NCBI RefSeq assembly: GCF_014207635.1
Contig: NZ_JACHIE010000007.1
Location: 1-64,000 of the forward strand
Origin: Acetobacter lovaniensis
GTDB lineage: Bacteria > Pseudomonadota > Alphaproteobacteria > Acetobacterales > Acetobacteraceae
DNA: 64,000 nt
Direction: 5' to 3'
The position numbers and the translations under genes were made by a program. The notes beneath the pieces are model-generated. The model saw only the letters and a list, made by a program, of their open reading frames with translations. It did not search any database and had not been told where the DNA came from. Every line of letters begins with the position of its first letter. The stretch's first letter is position 1. Of the stretch, positions 53,151 through 62,788 are shown piece by piece.

Positions 53151-54449
53151 TCAGGATGGCGTCTTAAGGCCCAGTGCATGGACTGCGCGTAGGCCCGAGC
53201 GCATAGCGCCTTCCAGAGTCGCGGGCAGGCCGGTATTGGTCCAGTCCCCTGCCAGTGCCAGATTGATCAGAGGAGTGGCCGAACCTGGTCTGCGACGGTT
53301 CTGTTCCGGGGTGGCGGCAAAGGTTGCGCGCTTTTCCCATACAATACGCTGGGCATCCGGTGCGGGGGGGAGGGGTTGCTCCAAGACCGCATCACAGGCG
53401 CTGCGGAGTTCGGACCAGATGATACGGGCCAGTTCCTCGTGGTCATGCTTGGCGTAGCGGTTGGCCGCACTGACGGTCACAGACAGGATATTCCCACGCA
53501 GGAACACCCATTCCGTCACGCCGCCAATAACCCCCATAAATCCGCATTGGGCAAAAGAACCAACTGGGCGCGGGGCCTCTGCCAGACGGAAATGCAGGTT
53601 AAGAATACTCTCAAACGCATTGGGTGTTATCAGCCCGGCCATGTGCTGGCTCAGCAGCCCTTCGGCGACCGGTGCGGTGGTGGCGACAATCACCTTATCA
53701 TGCCCGGACAGGGTAATGCTGTCCTGCGCGGTATGGAGCGTAGTGACCCGGCCTTTGGCGACATCCATCCCCGTGATGCGGGTTTGTGTGCGGATCTCGG
53801 CGTTCATGGACTCCAGATAGGCAACGGCAGGGTCCACGAGAGACTCGGAAAGACCGTCACGCGCAAACCACGGCACGCAGGCATGCCCCCCGAGCGAGAG
53901 CGATTCCCGCACCACAGCGCCAAGCAGTGCCGCGCTACCTGTATCGCTCAGGGTATTCAGGGCGGAAATGGAAAAAGGTTCAAGCAGCCTGCGGGTAAAG
54001 GCACCGGGCAGCAGGCAGTCGGCTACGGTTGTCTGGTCGTCTGCGCGGATCAGGCGGTAGAGGCTCTGCAACTCGGGCAGGCGCATGTCCGGCACGCGGC
54101 GGTGGGGCTGGAAAACCCATAACGGCAGACGCCCGCGGGACAAATCCAGCGTCCAGCGGGCATCCTCGGCCAGATCAACAAACGGGAAAACCGGTTTGCC
54201 CGGTCCGCTGAGCGTATCCAGTGCTCCCGTGATGCCAAGGTAGCGGAACATCGTGCTATTGGCGGACAGGAGCAGGTGGTTGCCATTATCTATGCGGCAG
54301 TCCAGATGCCGGTCATGGTAGGAGCGGGCGCGCCCGCCGCATGTCCGCCCGGCTTCATGCACGATCACACGCGTGCCGGTGCCCGCGACTTCCACCGCGG
54401 CGGCAAGACCAGCCATACCACCGCCAATAATATGCAGAATACCAGACAT
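53151..54449 (-). CDS. hpnE: Hydroxysqualene dehydroxylase HpnE
   Basis: A 432-residue FAD-dependent amine-oxidase-fold enzyme. The Rossmann motif is HIIGGGMAGLAAAVEVA at the N-terminus and a C-terminal FAD-contact segment is LALAGDWTNTGLPATLEGAMRSG. HpnE reduces hydroxysqualene to squalene. The start MSGILHIIGG is chosen because it begins the domain; the longer frame is unrelated sequence. It follows hpnD by 19 bp. Confidence 0.92.
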   Translation of the reverse strand: MSGILHIIGGGMAGLAAAVEVAGTGTRVIVHEAGRTCGGRARSYHDRHLDCRIDNGNHLLLSANSTMFRYLGITGALDTLSGPGKPVFPFVDLAEDARWTLDLSRGRLPLWVFQPHRRVPDMRLPELQSLYRLIRADDQTTVADCLLPGAFTRRLLEPFSISALNTLSDTGSAALLGAVVRESLSLGGHACVPWFARDGLSESLVDPAVAYLESMNAEIRTQTRITGMDVAKGRVTTLHTAQDSITLSGHDKVIVATTAPVAEGLLSQHMAGLITPNAFESILNLHFRLAEAPRPVGSFAQCGFMGVIGGVTEWVFLRGNILSVTVSAANRYAKHDHEELARIIWSELRSACDAVLEQPLPPAPDAQRIVWEKRATFAATPEQNRRRPGSATPLINLALAGDWTNTGLPATLEGAMRSGLRAVHALGLKTPS

Positions 54450-54468
54450 GCCGCGTTTTGCCGTTATC

Positions 54469-55368
54469 TCAGGACGTGTAGGAAAGGGCAAACCACCGGG
54501 CTTTGCCAAGAAGGGAGGTATGGGGGCGTTTGCGCAGCACGTCTGCGCCCCAGCCACGCTTGCACAGCGCCTTGAGAATGGACTCGTAGCTTGCCCCCAT
54601 AATGCGGGCCGGGAGCATGGAGCGGGGCTGGCAGATTTTCATGGTGGCAAAGGCCGTGCGGAAGTGGTCCTGCGCACGGGCGGCCATAATGCGGGCGACC
54701 AGTTCCAGCCCCGGAGCGGACAGGGCCTTGATCGGGTCTTTGGGTACATCAAAGCGTTCCAGCAGATCAGCAGGCAGGTACAGCCGCCCACGGATTGCAT
54801 CTTCGGGAATGTCACGCAGGATGTTGGTGATCTGCAAGGCCCGGCCGAGATGGAAGGCCACGAGGTCACCATTTTCTGAACTGTCGCCAAAAATGCGAAC
54901 AGACAGACGGCCCACGGCGGAGGCTACGCGGTCGCAATACAGGTCCAGCGTTTTTTCGTCCGGGGCAACAATGGCGGTCTGCGTGTCCATCAGCATGCCA
55001 TCAATCACGGCATCAAAATCAGCCTGCTGAAGAGAGAAAAAGTTGATGGTGGCCAGCAGAACCCGGTCCAGCGGTTCGGTCGGGAGGACAGCCCGTTCCG
55101 CAAAAAGTTCGGCAATGCGCTGGTGCCAGTCTTCCAGACCTTTGGTGCGTTCGGCCAGTGGGGCCGTGCCATCTGCAATATCGTCCACAACGCGGCAGAA
55201 GGCGTAAATGGCGTACATGCCGTACCGCCGCATGGGCGGAAGGATGCGCATACCAGCGGCAAAGGAGGTGCCTGCCTGTTTGACGGTGCTTTCCACCCAG
55301 GCAAGATCAGCCGGATCGCATCCGAGCGGGGTCGGTTTATCGTGCATCTGGATGTTTACGGCTGTCAC
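54469..55368 (-). CDS. hpnD: Presqualene diphosphate synthase HpnD
   Basis: A 299-residue trans-isoprenyl head-to-head synthase. The first Asp-rich motif is CRVVDDIADG and the second is ALQITNILRDIPEDAIRGRLYLP. It condenses two farnesyl diphosphates to presqualene diphosphate. It lies between hpnC and hpnE in the usual order. Confidence 0.93.
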   Translation of the reverse strand: MTAVNIQMHDKPTPLGCDPADLAWVESTVKQAGTSFAAGMRILPPMRRYGMYAIYAFCRVVDDIADGTAPLAERTKGLEDWHQRIAELFAERAVLPTEPLDRVLLATINFFSLQQADFDAVIDGMLMDTQTAIVAPDEKTLDLYCDRVASAVGRLSVRIFGDSSENGDLVAFHLGRALQITNILRDIPEDAIRGRLYLPADLLERFDVPKDPIKALSAPGLELVARIMAARAQDHFRTAFATMKICQPRSMLPARIMGASYESILKALCKRGWGADVLRKRPHTSLLGKARWFALSYTS

Positions 55369-55443
55369 GCGCTTTTCACCTGTTATTCGTCAAGATTGAA
55401 GAGAACCGGTCCCTTTTTACAGAACTTTCACCGTTCGGGAAGG

Positions 55444-56304
55444 TCATGCCCACGCCCGCAGGGCCGCAATGGCTGCATGCATGGCGTCTGTCCGGCGCAG
55501 GGCCACCCGTCCGGCCAGCGGGTCTTCACGGCGCAGGCGCTGTGTCAGGCGGTGGGCAAGGTCCACAATGGCCGCGCATTCCATACGGAAACGCCGGTCC
55601 CTGATATGGGCAGGCAGGGTGCTGGCCTGTCGGTTAAGGGCGTCCACTCCGTCTAACAGGGTGTTGAACACCCTGCGCATGGCAGGGCTGGTCTGGCCTG
55701 CCAGAAGGTCCTGGGCGGAGGTGCCCGCACGTTGCATCAGTTCGGTGGGCATGTAGCAGCGCTGGAGCCGTTTCAGGTCCTTGGCGCAATCCTGCAGGTG
55801 GTTCAGAATCTGCAAGGAGGTGCAAAGAGCGTCCGACGGGTCAAAGGCCGCGGTGTCTTCCCCGTGCAGGCAGATCAGGTAGCGCCCGACCGGGTTGGCG
55901 GAATATTTGCAGTAGTGCAGCAGATCATCCCATGTGCGGTATTCATGGCCGCGTGAATCATCGCGGAAGGCGATCAGCAGGTCTGTTGCGGTTTCGAACG
56001 GCACATTGGTCTGTATGAGCGAGGCCCGCAGCCGTGCGGCGCTGAGCGCATCGGCGCGGTTAATGGCACTGCGCTGGCCAAGGAGCACCTCCTCCATGGC
56101 GTTCAGCCGGGTGATCTTGTCTTCGGGGAGGAGGGTTTCGCAGTCTGCTATGTCATCGATAACACGGGCATAGTCGTAATAGGCATGCACATGCGGGCGC
56201 AGTTTGCGGCTGAGAAGGAAGGAACCGACAGGAAAATTCTCGTCAGACGCACCCTTGCCGGATGAAACGTCAGCTTTTCCCCAGATGCGTGTATCGTCAG
56301 TCAT
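55444..56304 (-). CDS. hpnC: Hydroxysqualene synthase HpnC
   Basis: A 286-residue homologue of HpnD, with DYARVIDDIADC as the first Asp-rich motif and a second altered region around LQILNHLQDCAKDLKRLQRCYMP. HpnC converts presqualene diphosphate to hydroxysqualene. The N-terminus DENFPVGSFLLSRKLRPHVHAYY is characteristic. It is 75 bp upstream of hpnD. Confidence 0.93.
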   Translation of the reverse strand: MTDDTRIWGKADVSSGKGASDENFPVGSFLLSRKLRPHVHAYYDYARVIDDIADCETLLPEDKITRLNAMEEVLLGQRSAINRADALSAARLRASLIQTNVPFETATDLLIAFRDDSRGHEYRTWDDLLHYCKYSANPVGRYLICLHGEDTAAFDPSDALCTSLQILNHLQDCAKDLKRLQRCYMPTELMQRAGTSAQDLLAGQTSPAMRRVFNTLLDGVDALNRQASTLPAHIRDRRFRMECAAIVDLAHRLTQRLRREDPLAGRVALRRTDAMHAAIAALRAWA

Positions 56305-56410
56305 GCCGTGCCGTGTTCAAAAAAAGGGACCCCAAGGGCAGCTTGGTGTTTACATGAGGCCGCCTGCCATGCCTATCCCTTAATGCCGGAGGGCAGGTGG
56401 CGGCAAAATT

Positions 56411-57628
56411 CTACCGGCCCGGGATCTGGATGTTCTGTCCTGCTTCGGGGGGGCTGGCTCGCCCGTTGTTGGGAATGACCCCGGTATAGGCCCGGTTCTT
56501 CCACACTACACCGTGACCACGGTGGTGGTTGAGAGCAGAACCAAGGGTGGCGGCGGTATAAAAAGCGGCAATCAGGGGCAAAGCCAGCGCCCAGAGGGGA
56601 GAAAGCCGAAAACGCCTGAGCGTGGGTAAAAAGGACAGGGTGGAGGCAAGCCACACCCCGGTTCCAATCCATTGTGCGGCCCCGTGGGCGTAAAGAGCCA
56701 GCGTGATGGGGGCAACCCAGACCACCAGCATGGCCAGAACGGTCAGAACCAGCAGCAGGGGAGAAAAGTTGAGCTGCACGTAAGCCGTGCGCGTGATCAT
56801 GCGCCAGATATCGGCAGCCGACGGGTAGGGGCGAATGGAACGGGCAAGGCAGGAATGACCAAGATAGAGCCGCCCCCCCGCCTGCTTGACGCATGCGGCC
56901 AGCGTGCAATCATCAATCAGAGCCCCTTTCAAGGCCTCAATGCCCCCGATCTGGCGGAGCATGTCGCGCCGGAGCAGGATGGTTCCTCCCGCGGCCCCGG
57001 CTGTTTTGTCCTTGGGGTTGTTGACCTTGGCAAAGGGGTAAAGCAGCGTAAAAAAGAAGACAAACGCAGGCACCAGCGCCCGTTCGGCCAGTGTGACGCA
57101 CTGAAGCTCCACCATTTCGGAAACCATGTGCAACCGGTCGGTCTGCGCTTTGGCGACAAGAGTGGAAATATGGGCAGGGTCGTGAATAATGTCGGCATCG
57201 GTCAGGAACAGATAGCCACTGCCATGCGGGCTCTGACGCTCCGCCTCGTGTACGCCCTGTGCTACGGCCCATAATTTACCGCTCCAGCCTGCTTCGGGGT
57301 TTGCGCCCTCCAGTACACTCAGCCGGTTATGGGTGTCAGGCAGGGCTCTGGCCAGAGCACCCGTCCCATCGGTACTGCGGTCATTGACTAAAATGACCGA
57401 GAGCGCGCCGGGGTAGTCCTGTTGCAGCAGGGAGCCAAGTGCAGCCTCAATGGACGCCTCTTCGTCACGGGCGGGTACAACCACCGTAACATCGGGGGCA
57501 ATATCGGCCTGCGCTCCCGCCACGCTGGCGGGCTGGAGTATGGGGCCAGACTGCCAGAAGTGTCCGTGGCAGAAAAGAAGGCCCATCCAGATTATGGCGC
57601 ATAGAACAGCCAGAGCCACCAGAAACAT
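56411..57628 (-). CDS. hpnB: Hopene-associated glycosyltransferase HpnB
   Basis: A 405-residue family-2 glycosyltransferase. An N-terminal membrane helix precedes the GT-A domain (VTVVVPARDEEASIEAALGSLLQQDYPG, DRSTDGTG, FLTDADIIHDP), and C-terminal membrane helices anchor it (LLLVLTVLAMLVVWVAPITLALYA). It belongs to the hopanoid cluster, but its acceptor is not established. Confidence 0.9.
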   Translation of the reverse strand: MFLVALAVLCAIIWMGLLFCHGHFWQSGPILQPASVAGAQADIAPDVTVVVPARDEEASIEAALGSLLQQDYPGALSVILVNDRSTDGTGALARALPDTHNRLSVLEGANPEAGWSGKLWAVAQGVHEAERQSPHGSGYLFLTDADIIHDPAHISTLVAKAQTDRLHMVSEMVELQCVTLAERALVPAFVFFFTLLYPFAKVNNPKDKTAGAAGGTILLRRDMLRQIGGIEALKGALIDDCTLAACVKQAGGRLYLGHSCLARSIRPYPSAADIWRMITRTAYVQLNFSPLLLVLTVLAMLVVWVAPITLALYAHGAAQWIGTGVWLASTLSFLPTLRRFRLSPLWALALPLIAAFYTAATLGSALNHHRGHGVVWKNRAYTGVIPNNGRASPPEAGQNIQIPGR

Positions 57629-57641
57629 GATGGACCGTTCC

Positions 57642-58637
57642 TTATTTCAGCATGCCGTTATTGCGGAACCATGTAATGGCGTCTTCCACCGCCTTGCGGG
57701 CCGGACGCGGGGCGTAACCCAGTTCGTTCATGGCTTTTGCGGAGGAGAAGAACATTTTCTTGCGGGACATGGCGAGCATCTCCCGCGTGACACGGGGCGA
57801 AAAGCCAAAAGCGCGGGACAGCCATTCGGACACAACAGCCACCGGCCAGATGACTTCCTGCGGCAGGCGGATCCTGGGCGGGGGCACATGCGCGATTTCG
57901 GACACCATGGCAAACAGGTCACGCAGTAGATAGTTCTCGCCACCCAGAATGTATTTTTCGCCAATTCTGCCCCGTTCAAGGGCGAGGGCATGGCCTTCCG
58001 CCACGTCATCCACATGCACAATGTTCACGCCCGTATCCACGTAAGCGGGCATGCGGCCTGCCGCGCAGTCCAGAATCATCTGGCCTGTGGGGGTGGGTTT
58101 GATGTCGCGCGGGCCAACGGGGGTGGAGGGGTTCACAATAACCGCTGGCAGATTCTGGTCGCGCACAAGGCGCAGCACTTCCTGCTCGGCGCGGTATTTG
58201 GAGCGTTTGTAAATGCCGATAACGGCATGTTCTTCTACCGGCGTGTTCTCATCCGCAATGGTACCATCGCCAATCAGGCCAAGGGCCGCCACGGAGGAAC
58301 AGTACACAATACGTTCCACACCGGCCTGCTGGGCTGCCAGCATAAGTAGGCGGGTGCCTTCCACGTTGGCGGTCATCATGGGGGCGGGGTCGGGCACCCA
58401 CAGGCGGTAGTCGGCCGCGACATGAAAAACATACCGGCAGCCTTTGACTGCACGCGCAAATGTGTCCGGCTGTGACAGGTCGCCTTCCACCAGCTCGGCC
58501 GGAATGTCGGCAATGTTGCTACGGTCGCTTCCTTCTCGCACCATAAGGCGCAGGGAATGGCCACGTTCCAGCAGTGTGCGCGCCACGGCGGAACCGACAA
58601 AACCAGTTGCGCCGGTTACGAGCGTATGAGCAGTCAT
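57642..58637 (-). CDS. hpnA: Hopanoid-associated sugar epimerase HpnA
   Basis: A 331-residue extended SDR. The cofactor motif is LVTGATGFVGSAVA at the start, the Tyr-Lys pair lies in YKRSKYRAEQEVLR, and ending PARKAVEDAITWFRNNGML is family-typical. It begins the minus-strand hpn operon. The frame extends 270 codons upstream, but the domain starts at 58637. Confidence 0.92.
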   Translation of the reverse strand: MTAHTLVTGATGFVGSAVARTLLERGHSLRLMVREGSDRSNIADIPAELVEGDLSQPDTFARAVKGCRYVFHVAADYRLWVPDPAPMMTANVEGTRLLMLAAQQAGVERIVYCSSVAALGLIGDGTIADENTPVEEHAVIGIYKRSKYRAEQEVLRLVRDQNLPAVIVNPSTPVGPRDIKPTPTGQMILDCAAGRMPAYVDTGVNIVHVDDVAEGHALALERGRIGEKYILGGENYLLRDLFAMVSEIAHVPPPRIRLPQEVIWPVAVVSEWLSRAFGFSPRVTREMLAMSRKKMFFSSAKAMNELGYAPRPARKAVEDAITWFRNNGMLK

Positions 58638-58854
58638 GAAGGATGCGCTCCCGGTAGAGGGCTGAAAGAAAAAACAGGTGTTGGGCATTAAACCCGAACA
58701 ACTGGTCTGTCTCTTTATCCTGACACCCGAGGTGGCGCCAGACCCCGTGGTAGTGTAAGGGGGCGGAACATTCACACATGCGCCCGGTTGGGCTTCGGGC
58801 GTGCCCATGGGCGTGACGGAGCCGCGGGCGTAACAGGCGGACAGAGCTGAGGCC

Positions 58855-59925
58855 TTGAAGAAGCTTACGGTTTTTCTCACTTTTCTTGGACTCGTGGTCG
58901 TTACGGCAGCAATGGCGTGGAGCGGTTTCGATTCCGTTTTACGTGCTGTTATGCGTATTGGTCTTGGCGGCTTTCTGCTTATGGTATGCTGCCAGCTGGC
59001 CGTGGATGGCCTGCTGGGCATGGCCTGGCATGCCGCGTTTCCAGAAATTGGGTATGTCCGTCTTCTGCTGGCCCGCATGGTGCGTGATGCGGCTGCAACC
59101 TGTCTGCCGTTTTCGCAGGTTGGGGGCATTGTCATTGGTATTCGCGCGACCTGTTCGGGCCATGGCGTGCACCGCGCCACCGACCGGGAAGTGGAACTGC
59201 CCGAGGCCGCCTGCGCTAACCTTGTGGATATTACAACCGAGGTCATGGGGCAGGTGGCGTTTGTACTGCTGGCTGTGGCCTGCCTTGTTGCGCACCAGCG
59301 TTCCAGCCCGTTTGTGGTGCCGGTGGTCGGAGGGACCGTGTTCCTGATCGCGGGAACCGCAGGTTTTATCTGGACCCAGACGCATGGTGGTAACCTGTTC
59401 CGCAAGTTCGGGGGAATGTTTACCCGCAGTCTGGCCTCCCAGTGGCGGGACAATATTCTGGCCGGTGCGGATAACCTGCAGGAACGTATGGAAGCCGCCT
59501 GGAGCCGCCCGTGGCATATCTGCCGTTCGGCCAGCTATCACCTGCTTGGCTGGCTGGGCGGTGCTGGCATGCTGTGGCTGACGGCGCGCTTTTTGGGCGC
59601 GCACCTGACTTTTCCCGGTGCTGTGGCGGTGGAGGGTGTAACCTGCGCCATTATGTCCGTCGGGTTTCTGGTTCCCGGCAGTCTGGGCGTGCAGGAAGGA
59701 GCCTATATGGCGCTCGGTCATGCGTTTGGCATAGACCCGTCCCTGTCCCTTGGTATTTCCCTGCTTCGCCGTGGGCGGGAAATTACCATTGGCATTCCCG
59801 TTCTGCTGTTGTGGCAGTTTATGGAAATGCGTGGTCTGCGCCAGAATGCGCCCCAGCAGCCAGCGTCGGTCAAGAGCGAGACTATGGGATATTCTGCCCC
59901 CTCCAACACAATCAAGGACAGCTGA
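58855..59925 (+). CDS. hpnL: HpnL-like hopanoid-associated membrane protein
   Basis: A 356-residue membrane protein with about eight hydrophobic segments, of the HpnL/UPF0104 group. The C-terminal signature is FLVPGSLGVQEGAYMALGHAFGIDPSLSLGISLLRRGREI. It begins with TTG; the next ATG (codon 20) would cut off the first helix. It is divergent from hpnA and is thought to aid hopanoid lipid transport or attachment. Confidence 0.88.
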   Translation: MKKLTVFLTFLGLVVVTAAMAWSGFDSVLRAVMRIGLGGFLLMVCCQLAVDGLLGMAWHAAFPEIGYVRLLLARMVRDAAATCLPFSQVGGIVIGIRATCSGHGVHRATDREVELPEAACANLVDITTEVMGQVAFVLLAVACLVAHQRSSPFVVPVVGGTVFLIAGTAGFIWTQTHGGNLFRKFGGMFTRSLASQWRDNILAGADNLQERMEAAWSRPWHICRSASYHLLGWLGGAGMLWLTARFLGAHLTFPGAVAVEGVTCAIMSVGFLVPGSLGVQEGAYMALGHAFGIDPSLSLGISLLRRGREITIGIPVLLLWQFMEMRGLRQNAPQQPASVKSETMGYSAPSNTIKDS

Positions 59926-59928
59926 ACC

Positions 59929-60828
59929 GTGGCGGAAGAGCATCTTCAGGTCGTGTTTGACACGCTTGTTGTGGTTGGGCCGGGGCTTATCGGTTCGTCC
60001 GTGCTGCGGCGTGCCAAAGTGCATGGTCATCTGGCCCGCAGACTGATCGCGGTGGATAACAGTGCGGATGTCTGCGCGCGGGTGATGGAACTGGGGCTGG
60101 CGGATGAGGCAACAACAGACGCCGTCGCCGCTGCTGCACAGGCGGATTGCGTTATGCTGTGCGTGCCGGTCGGGGCCATGGGGCCCGTTGCCGCACAGGT
60201 TATTCCTGCCATGAAGCCGGGTGCCGTGTTGACCGATGTGGGGTCCACCAAGGTGTCGGTCACTGAGGCCATTTTACCCAGCCTGCGGGCTGATGTGCCC
60301 TATGTGCCTGCACACCCCATGGCTGGTACGGAGTTCTCCGGCCCGGATGCGGGGCTGGCAGACCTGTTTGAAAACCGCTGGTGCTTGCTAACCCCGCTGG
60401 AAGCCACAACGCCAGAAGCCCTGCAACAGATCCGCGAATTATGGACGCGCTGTGGTGCCCGCCTGCGGGAAATGACCCCCGCCCACCATGACCGTGTATG
60501 CGCCATTGTGAGCCACCTGCCGCATCTGCTGGCCTTTACCATCTGCGGCACGGCTGATGATCTGGCAGAAGAAACCCGCTCGGAAGTGCTGGACTTGGCG
60601 GCCTCGGGCTTCAGGGATTTTACCCGGATTGCAGCTTCCGATCCTATTATGTGGCGCGATATTTTTCTGGCCAACCGTGAGGCTCTGCTGGAAATGCTGG
60701 GGCGCTTTATGGAAGATGCTCAGGCCATGGCCCGCGCGATCCGCTGGGGAGATGCGGATTATATTGTGAACAAGATCGAGCGTGGCCGCGAGATCCGCAA
60801 AAGCCTGATTGAAAACCGGCAGGCCTGA
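59929..60828 (+). CDS. Prephenate/arogenate dehydrogenase
   Basis: A 299-residue TyrA-type enzyme. The NAD motif is LVVVGPGLIGSSVLRRA, followed by VLTDVGSTKVSV, HPMAGTEFSGPDAG and SHLPHLLAF. It converts prephenate or arogenate in tyrosine synthesis. The GTG start is three bases after the hpnL stop, so the two are cotranscribed. Confidence 0.92.
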   Translation: MAEEHLQVVFDTLVVVGPGLIGSSVLRRAKVHGHLARRLIAVDNSADVCARVMELGLADEATTDAVAAAAQADCVMLCVPVGAMGPVAAQVIPAMKPGAVLTDVGSTKVSVTEAILPSLRADVPYVPAHPMAGTEFSGPDAGLADLFENRWCLLTPLEATTPEALQQIRELWTRCGARLREMTPAHHDRVCAIVSHLPHLLAFTICGTADDLAEETRSEVLDLAASGFRDFTRIAASDPIMWRDIFLANREALLEMLGRFMEDAQAMARAIRWGDADYIVNKIERGREIRKSLIENRQA

Positions 60829-60834
60829 GCCTGC

Positions 60835-61569
60835 TCAGGTTGGCTGGCCAAAAGCCTTGATGCGTAGGGAATCGGAGCGTTTGTGGCTCCTGTCCAGCAT
60901 GGGGTTGAGGGCGGTTGCCTTTTGCCATGCTTTAAGTGCGGCCTGACCATCGTTCAGGTGTTCTTCCACACTGGCCAGCAGGCTCCAGCTCTGTGCGTCC
61001 TCCGCGTCACGCATCAGGGCCTCCCCCAAATCTGATACAGCGCCTTTCAGGTTGCCTGCGACAAGGCGCATCTGGGCACGGGTGCGCCACAGAATGGCCT
61101 GATCGGGCTGAAGCGCCAGTGCGTCCCCCATATCGTCCACGGCATCATCCGGCTTTTCGGATGTCAGGTCTTTTTCCGCACGGCGGACCAGAAGTTGCGT
61201 GGTGGGGGAAAGGTGCGCTGCGCGTAAGGTTTCAAGCCTTTCTTGCAGGGTATGGGCATCTTCAGGTGTTGGGGCTTGGGCAAGCTGCTTGACCAGCAGG
61301 GCAATCTGTTTTGCAGTGCCAGTGCCAGTGCCAGTGCCAGTGCCAGTGCCAGTGCCAGTGCCAGTGCCAGTGCCAGTTGCTGGAACTGGGGCTGCCAAAG
61401 GGGCTGGCTGGGTTTTGGGCGCTGTATCCGCCCATGCAGCAGGGACAGCCGTAATGCTGAGGGCTGTGGACAGGCCGAAAAACAAAAACCCGTTCCTTCG
61501 GGGACCGAGGGAACGGGCTTTATGCATGATCATCATGATAAGCTTGCCCGTAAGGGCCAGACCAACCAT
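60835..61569 (-). CDS. TPR-like exported protein with a Gly-Thr repeat
   Basis: A 244-residue protein. A signal-like segment (GFLFFGLSTALSITAVPAAWA) is followed by a Pro/Ala linker with about ten consecutive Gly-Thr pairs, then TPR-like helices (DDMGDALALQPDQAILWRTRAQMRLVAGNLKGAVSDLGEAL). It is probably periplasmic. The start is uncertain: an ATG at 61569 opens the frame and another begins MHKARS at codon 15, with no clear ribosome site for either. It ends near the prephenate dehydrogenase stop, convergent. Confidence 0.75.
   Translation of the reverse strand: MVGLALTGKLIMMIMHKARSLGPRRNGFLFFGLSTALSITAVPAAWADTAPKTQPAPLAAPVPATGTGTGTGTGTGTGTGTGTGTAKQIALLVKQLAQAPTPEDAHTLQERLETLRAAHLSPTTQLLVRRAEKDLTSEKPDDAVDDMGDALALQPDQAILWRTRAQMRLVAGNLKGAVSDLGEALMRDAEDAQSWSLLASVEEHLNDGQAALKAWQKATALNPMLDRSHKRSDSLRIKAFGQPT
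61315..61374. repeat. Ten copies of the hexamer AGTGCC
   Basis: A perfect run of ten AGTGCC units (plus strand) encoding the Gly-Thr repeat of the TPR protein. Changes in unit number would keep the frame and alter linker length. Confidence 0.95.
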
Positions 61570-61572
61570 GAA

Positions 61573-61698
61573 TTAGCCCTGACGGGCCTTCATGCGGGGG
61601 TTCTTTTTGTTGATGACGTAAACCCGGCCACGACGACGAACCACACGGCAGTCTTTGTCGCGCACCTTGGCTGACTTCAGGCTATTTCTGATTTTCAT
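61573..61698 (-). CDS. rpmJ: Ribosomal protein L36
   Basis: A 41-residue basic protein, [18 protein letters not shown] at the start, followed by [23 protein letters not shown]. This is bL36 of the long alpha-/gammaproteobacterial type, with one of the usual zinc cysteines visible and the others missing (a zinc-independent C- form). It is too short to be flagged by simple gene length filters. It lies just upstream of the TPR gene on the same strand. Confidence 0.95.
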   Translation of the reverse strand: MKIRNSLKSAKVRDKDCRVVRRRGRVYVINKKNPRMKARQG

Positions 61699-61852
61699 GG
61701 CCCGTATTCTCCGTCGATGCCGCTCAATGCATAAATAAGTTGGCTCGGCACATACCGGCCCCGTGCGCCTGAGTCAATATTCCGCGCATTTTTCTTGCGG
61801 ATTTTGCCGCCTAGAGCGCGTTTTATCGCATGGAGGCGGGCAGATTGAGCGC

Positions 61853-62788
61853 TTAAGCAGGGTCCAGTGCAAGTGTGAGCAGCGTGCTGGCCAGAGTGGA
61901 AAAATCAGTAGTCCGGGGGGAGCGGGGTCGCCAGGCTAGGCCAATGGTGCGCCACGCTGCGCCATCGGCAAGGGGGCGGGCGGCAATTTTACGGTTTTTA
62001 AGAATGCCCCCGTTAATGGCCAGAGCTGGCATGATGGCGATTCCTAGACCCAGTTCCACCATTTCCGCCATGCTGTGGAGGGACATGGCGGTAAAGGTGG
62101 GTTCGCTCTCCCCTTCCGCGCCACTGCGGCTGGGGCTTTGGCGGCAGATGGCCAGTGTCTGCTCGCGCAGGCAGTGCCCATCTTCCATCATGACCATATT
62201 GTATTCGGACAACCGCTCCACGGGCACGCTCTCCAGTGCCGCAAAGGGGTGATTGGAGGGCATGATCACATAAAAGGGGTCCTGCCACAGGGGGTGGGTT
62301 TCCGTGCCATCACACAGGCAGGGCATGGCCAGCACCAGCATGTCCAGCTGCCCAAGGGAGAGCTTTTCCAGCAGATGTTCTGTGGTGTCTTCTGTCAGGG
62401 ACAAAAGCAGGCGGGGGAAGTGCTCGCGCAGGATATGCACCGTGCGGGGGATAAGGAACGGGCCAATGGTGGGAATAACCCCGAGTCGTAATGGGCCAGT
62501 CAAAGGGGTGCGGGCGGCTGCGGCCAGTTGGGGCACGGCCTCCAGCGCGGCCAGTGCCTGCCGGGCTTTGAGTGCGATCTCGTGCCCCAGAGGGGTAAAA
62601 ACCACTTTTTTGCCCACGGTGCGGTCCAGCAACGGGGTATCCAGCTGGCGCTCCAGTGTCATAATCCCGGCAGACAGGGTGGACTGGGTTACGGCACAGG
62701 CCGCCGCGGCCCGGCCAAAGTGGCGCAGTTCGGAAAGGGCGATCAGGTAGCGGAGCTGCTGTGCGGAGGGGAGGGGAAGCATGGCCAA
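61853..62788 (-). CDS. oxyR: OxyR-type hydrogen peroxide sensor
   Basis: A 311-residue LysR-type regulator. The HTH is FGRAAAACAVTQSTLSAGIMTLERQL. The redox cysteines are Cys206 and Cys215 (GHCLREQTLAIC), with the nine-residue spacing of OxyR Cys199-Cys208. It is divergent from the ahpC gene, which it probably activates on peroxide stress. Confidence 0.92.
   Translation of the reverse strand: MAMLPLPSAQQLRYLIALSELRHFGRAAAACAVTQSTLSAGIMTLERQLDTPLLDRTVGKKVVFTPLGHEIALKARQALAALEAVPQLAAAARTPLTGPLRLGVIPTIGPFLIPRTVHILREHFPRLLLSLTEDTTEHLLEKLSLGQLDMLVLAMPCLCDGTETHPLWQDPFYVIMPSNHPFAALESVPVERLSEYNMVMMEDGHCLREQTLAICRQSPSRSGAEGESEPTFTAMSLHSMAEMVELGLGIAIMPALAINGGILKNRKIAARPLADGAAWRTIGLAWRPRSPRTTDFSTLASTLLTLALDPA

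Noticed and set aside
57642-59453. 603-residue extended HpnA
   Set aside because: The upstream 270 codons overlap hpnL on the other strand; the Rossmann start is at 58637.
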